From positions 1-6,738 of the forward strand of contig SUVI01000181.1 in the NCBI GenBank assembly GCA_015062085.1: a stretch of DNA of 6,738 nucleotides, given 5' to 3'. This document shows, piece after piece, positions 6,181 to 6,738 of this stretch. Source of the stretch: Planctomycetaceae bacterium. Lineage in GTDB: Bacteria; Planctomycetota; Planctomycetia; Pirellulales; Thermoguttaceae. How positions within the stretch are numbered: position 1 is the first letter of the stretch; every line of letters starts with the position of its first letter. The notes below the pieces were generated by a model that was not told the origin of the DNA, did no database searches, and saw only the letters and a program-made list of their open reading frames with translations. The position numbers were made by a program, and so were the translations under genes.

Positions 6181-6208
6181 ACCTTACCTTAATTTACCTT
6201 ACCTTTAA
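6178..6208 (+). repeat. Tandem TTTACCTTACCTT direct repeat upstream of the phosphoesterase
   Basis: The 13-base word TTTACCTTACCTT occurs at 6178-6190 and again at 6193-6205, a 15-base spacing. The second copy has one extra T before AA. The pair lies 16-46 bases upstream of the ATG at 6224, in a pyrimidine-rich tract, and could be a regulator binding site. Confidence 0.6.
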
Positions 6209-6211
6209 CCC

Positions 6212-6217
6212 TATCTA
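6212..6217 (+). promoter_or_regulatory. Possible -10 element for a leaderless phosphoesterase mRNA
   Basis: TATCTA ends 6 bases before the ATG at 6224, so transcription from it would begin at or next to the start codon. The -35 region at the expected spacing (TTAATT at 6189-6194) is poor. No Shine-Dalgarno precedes the ATG, which agrees with a leaderless message but does not prove it. Confidence 0.3.
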
Positions 6218-6223
6218 AATTTT

Positions 6224-6738
6224 ATGGATCGACGACATTTTATGCAGTTGAGTGCGGGCATTTGTCTCGCGTCTTCCCTTCCGGCGGTCTCGTGCAGCGC
6301 TGAGGCAATGAATGCGCTGGACATTCGGAAACTGGAGATCAACATCGGGCTGGAGAAGCCGTTTCGCGCACTTCATGTTTCGGATTCCCATTTCTGTTTT
6401 GCGGATGAGCGCGAAAACGAGCGGAAACGGAAGCTCGCGGCCTCTCGTGCCCGATATTTTGGAAACTCCGAGGAAAAATTTGACGCGCACCTTGCGTACG
6501 CACAGAAAAACGATCTGCTTTTCCTCCATACGGGGGACCTGATCGACTTTGTGAGTGAGCTGAATCTGGAAAAGGTCCACGAAAAATTCCAGGGAAAAGC
6601 CGTTTTTCTTTCGTCCGGAAACCATGAATTCAGCCAGTATGTGGGCGAAGCCAAAGAGGATGCCGCGTACAAAGCGCAAAGTTATGCGTGGGTCCAGAGT
6701 GCGTTTCCGAATGACCTGACGTTTTGTTCGCGGACGAT
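6224..6738 (+). CDS. Calcineurin-like metallophosphoesterase with twin-arginine signal, 3' end outside the window
   Basis: The open frame gives 171 residues and continues past the window edge. The N-terminus MDRRHFMQLSAGICLASSLP fits a twin-arginine export signal: Arg-Arg at 3-4, then Phe, then a hydrophobic stretch. It is followed by Ala-Val-Ser-Cys (21-24), which could be a lipobox or simply precede an Ala-x-Ala-like cleavage site. Three signatures of the dinuclear-metal phosphoesterase fold follow in the right order: HVSDSHF (51-57) with the Asp-x-His metal ligands, HTGDLIDF (102-109) with the Gly-Asp ligand, and SSGNHEF (130-136), the Gly-Asn-His-Glu motif. The family hydrolyses phosphate mono- or diesters; the substrate cannot be told. 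The remaining metal-ligand histidines are beyond the window. Start at 6224 is supported by the signal peptide, despite no Shine-Dalgarno. Confidence 0.9.
   Translation, partial: MDRRHFMQLSAGICLASSLPAVSCSAEAMNALDIRKLEINIGLEKPFRALHVSDSHFCFADERENERKRKLAASRARYFGNSEEKFDAHLAYAQKNDLLFLHTGDLIDFVSELNLEKVHEKFQGKAVFLSSGNHEFSQYVGEAKEDAAYKAQSYAWVQSAFPNDLTFCSRT

Overview
The window reads as bacterial chromosome, most likely from a planctomycete (Planctomycetota), perhaps one of the anaerobic gut or rumen types. This is an inference. It rests on two secreted or acidic proteins of unknown function that resemble, from memory, conserved planctomycete hypotheticals; on a BspA-type leucine-rich-repeat surface protein typical of gut MAGs from this part of the tree; on genes that often lack a strong Shine-Dalgarno; and on an intergenic 'ACCACTGAATACACTGAA'-type repeat common in Planctomycetes/Verrucomicrobia-like genomes. 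No rRNA, tRNA, transposase or CRISPR array was seen.

Layout. Minus strand, 1-1102: the N-terminal part of a leucine-rich-repeat protein made of near-identical 69-bp units; its 3' end lies outside the window. Its upstream region (1103-1703) is about 600 bp of non-coding DNA. It holds a perfect sigma70-type promoter pointing at the LRR gene, an intergenic inverted-repeat element between that promoter and the gene, and a stem-loop just after the next gene. Minus strand, 1704-2426: rph (RNase PH), a complete and conventional housekeeping gene with a strong ribosome binding site.

After a 300-bp divergent intergenic region, the plus strand carries four genes. 2727-3632 is an exported protein of unknown function that ends at a clear intrinsic terminator. 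3859-4929 is a cytoplasmic protein of unknown function with conserved-looking ends and a low-complexity middle. It is followed almost immediately by apbE (4933 or 4963-6081), a membrane-anchored FAD:protein FMN transferase; the two probably form one operon read from a promoter at 3781-3809. 6224-6738 is the start of a calcineurin-like metallophosphoesterase with a twin-arginine-type signal, cut by the window edge.

How the genes fit together: rph acts in RNA 3'-end processing. The LRR protein, the exported unknown, the ApbE protein and the phosphoesterase all act at or beyond the cytoplasmic membrane. No single pathway links them, and I do not see a defence system, mobile element or biosynthetic cluster. 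The most unusual material is the homogenised LRR array and its promoter/leader region, followed by the ApbE variant with a changed conserved motif and a tandem Gly-Ser-Ala insert.
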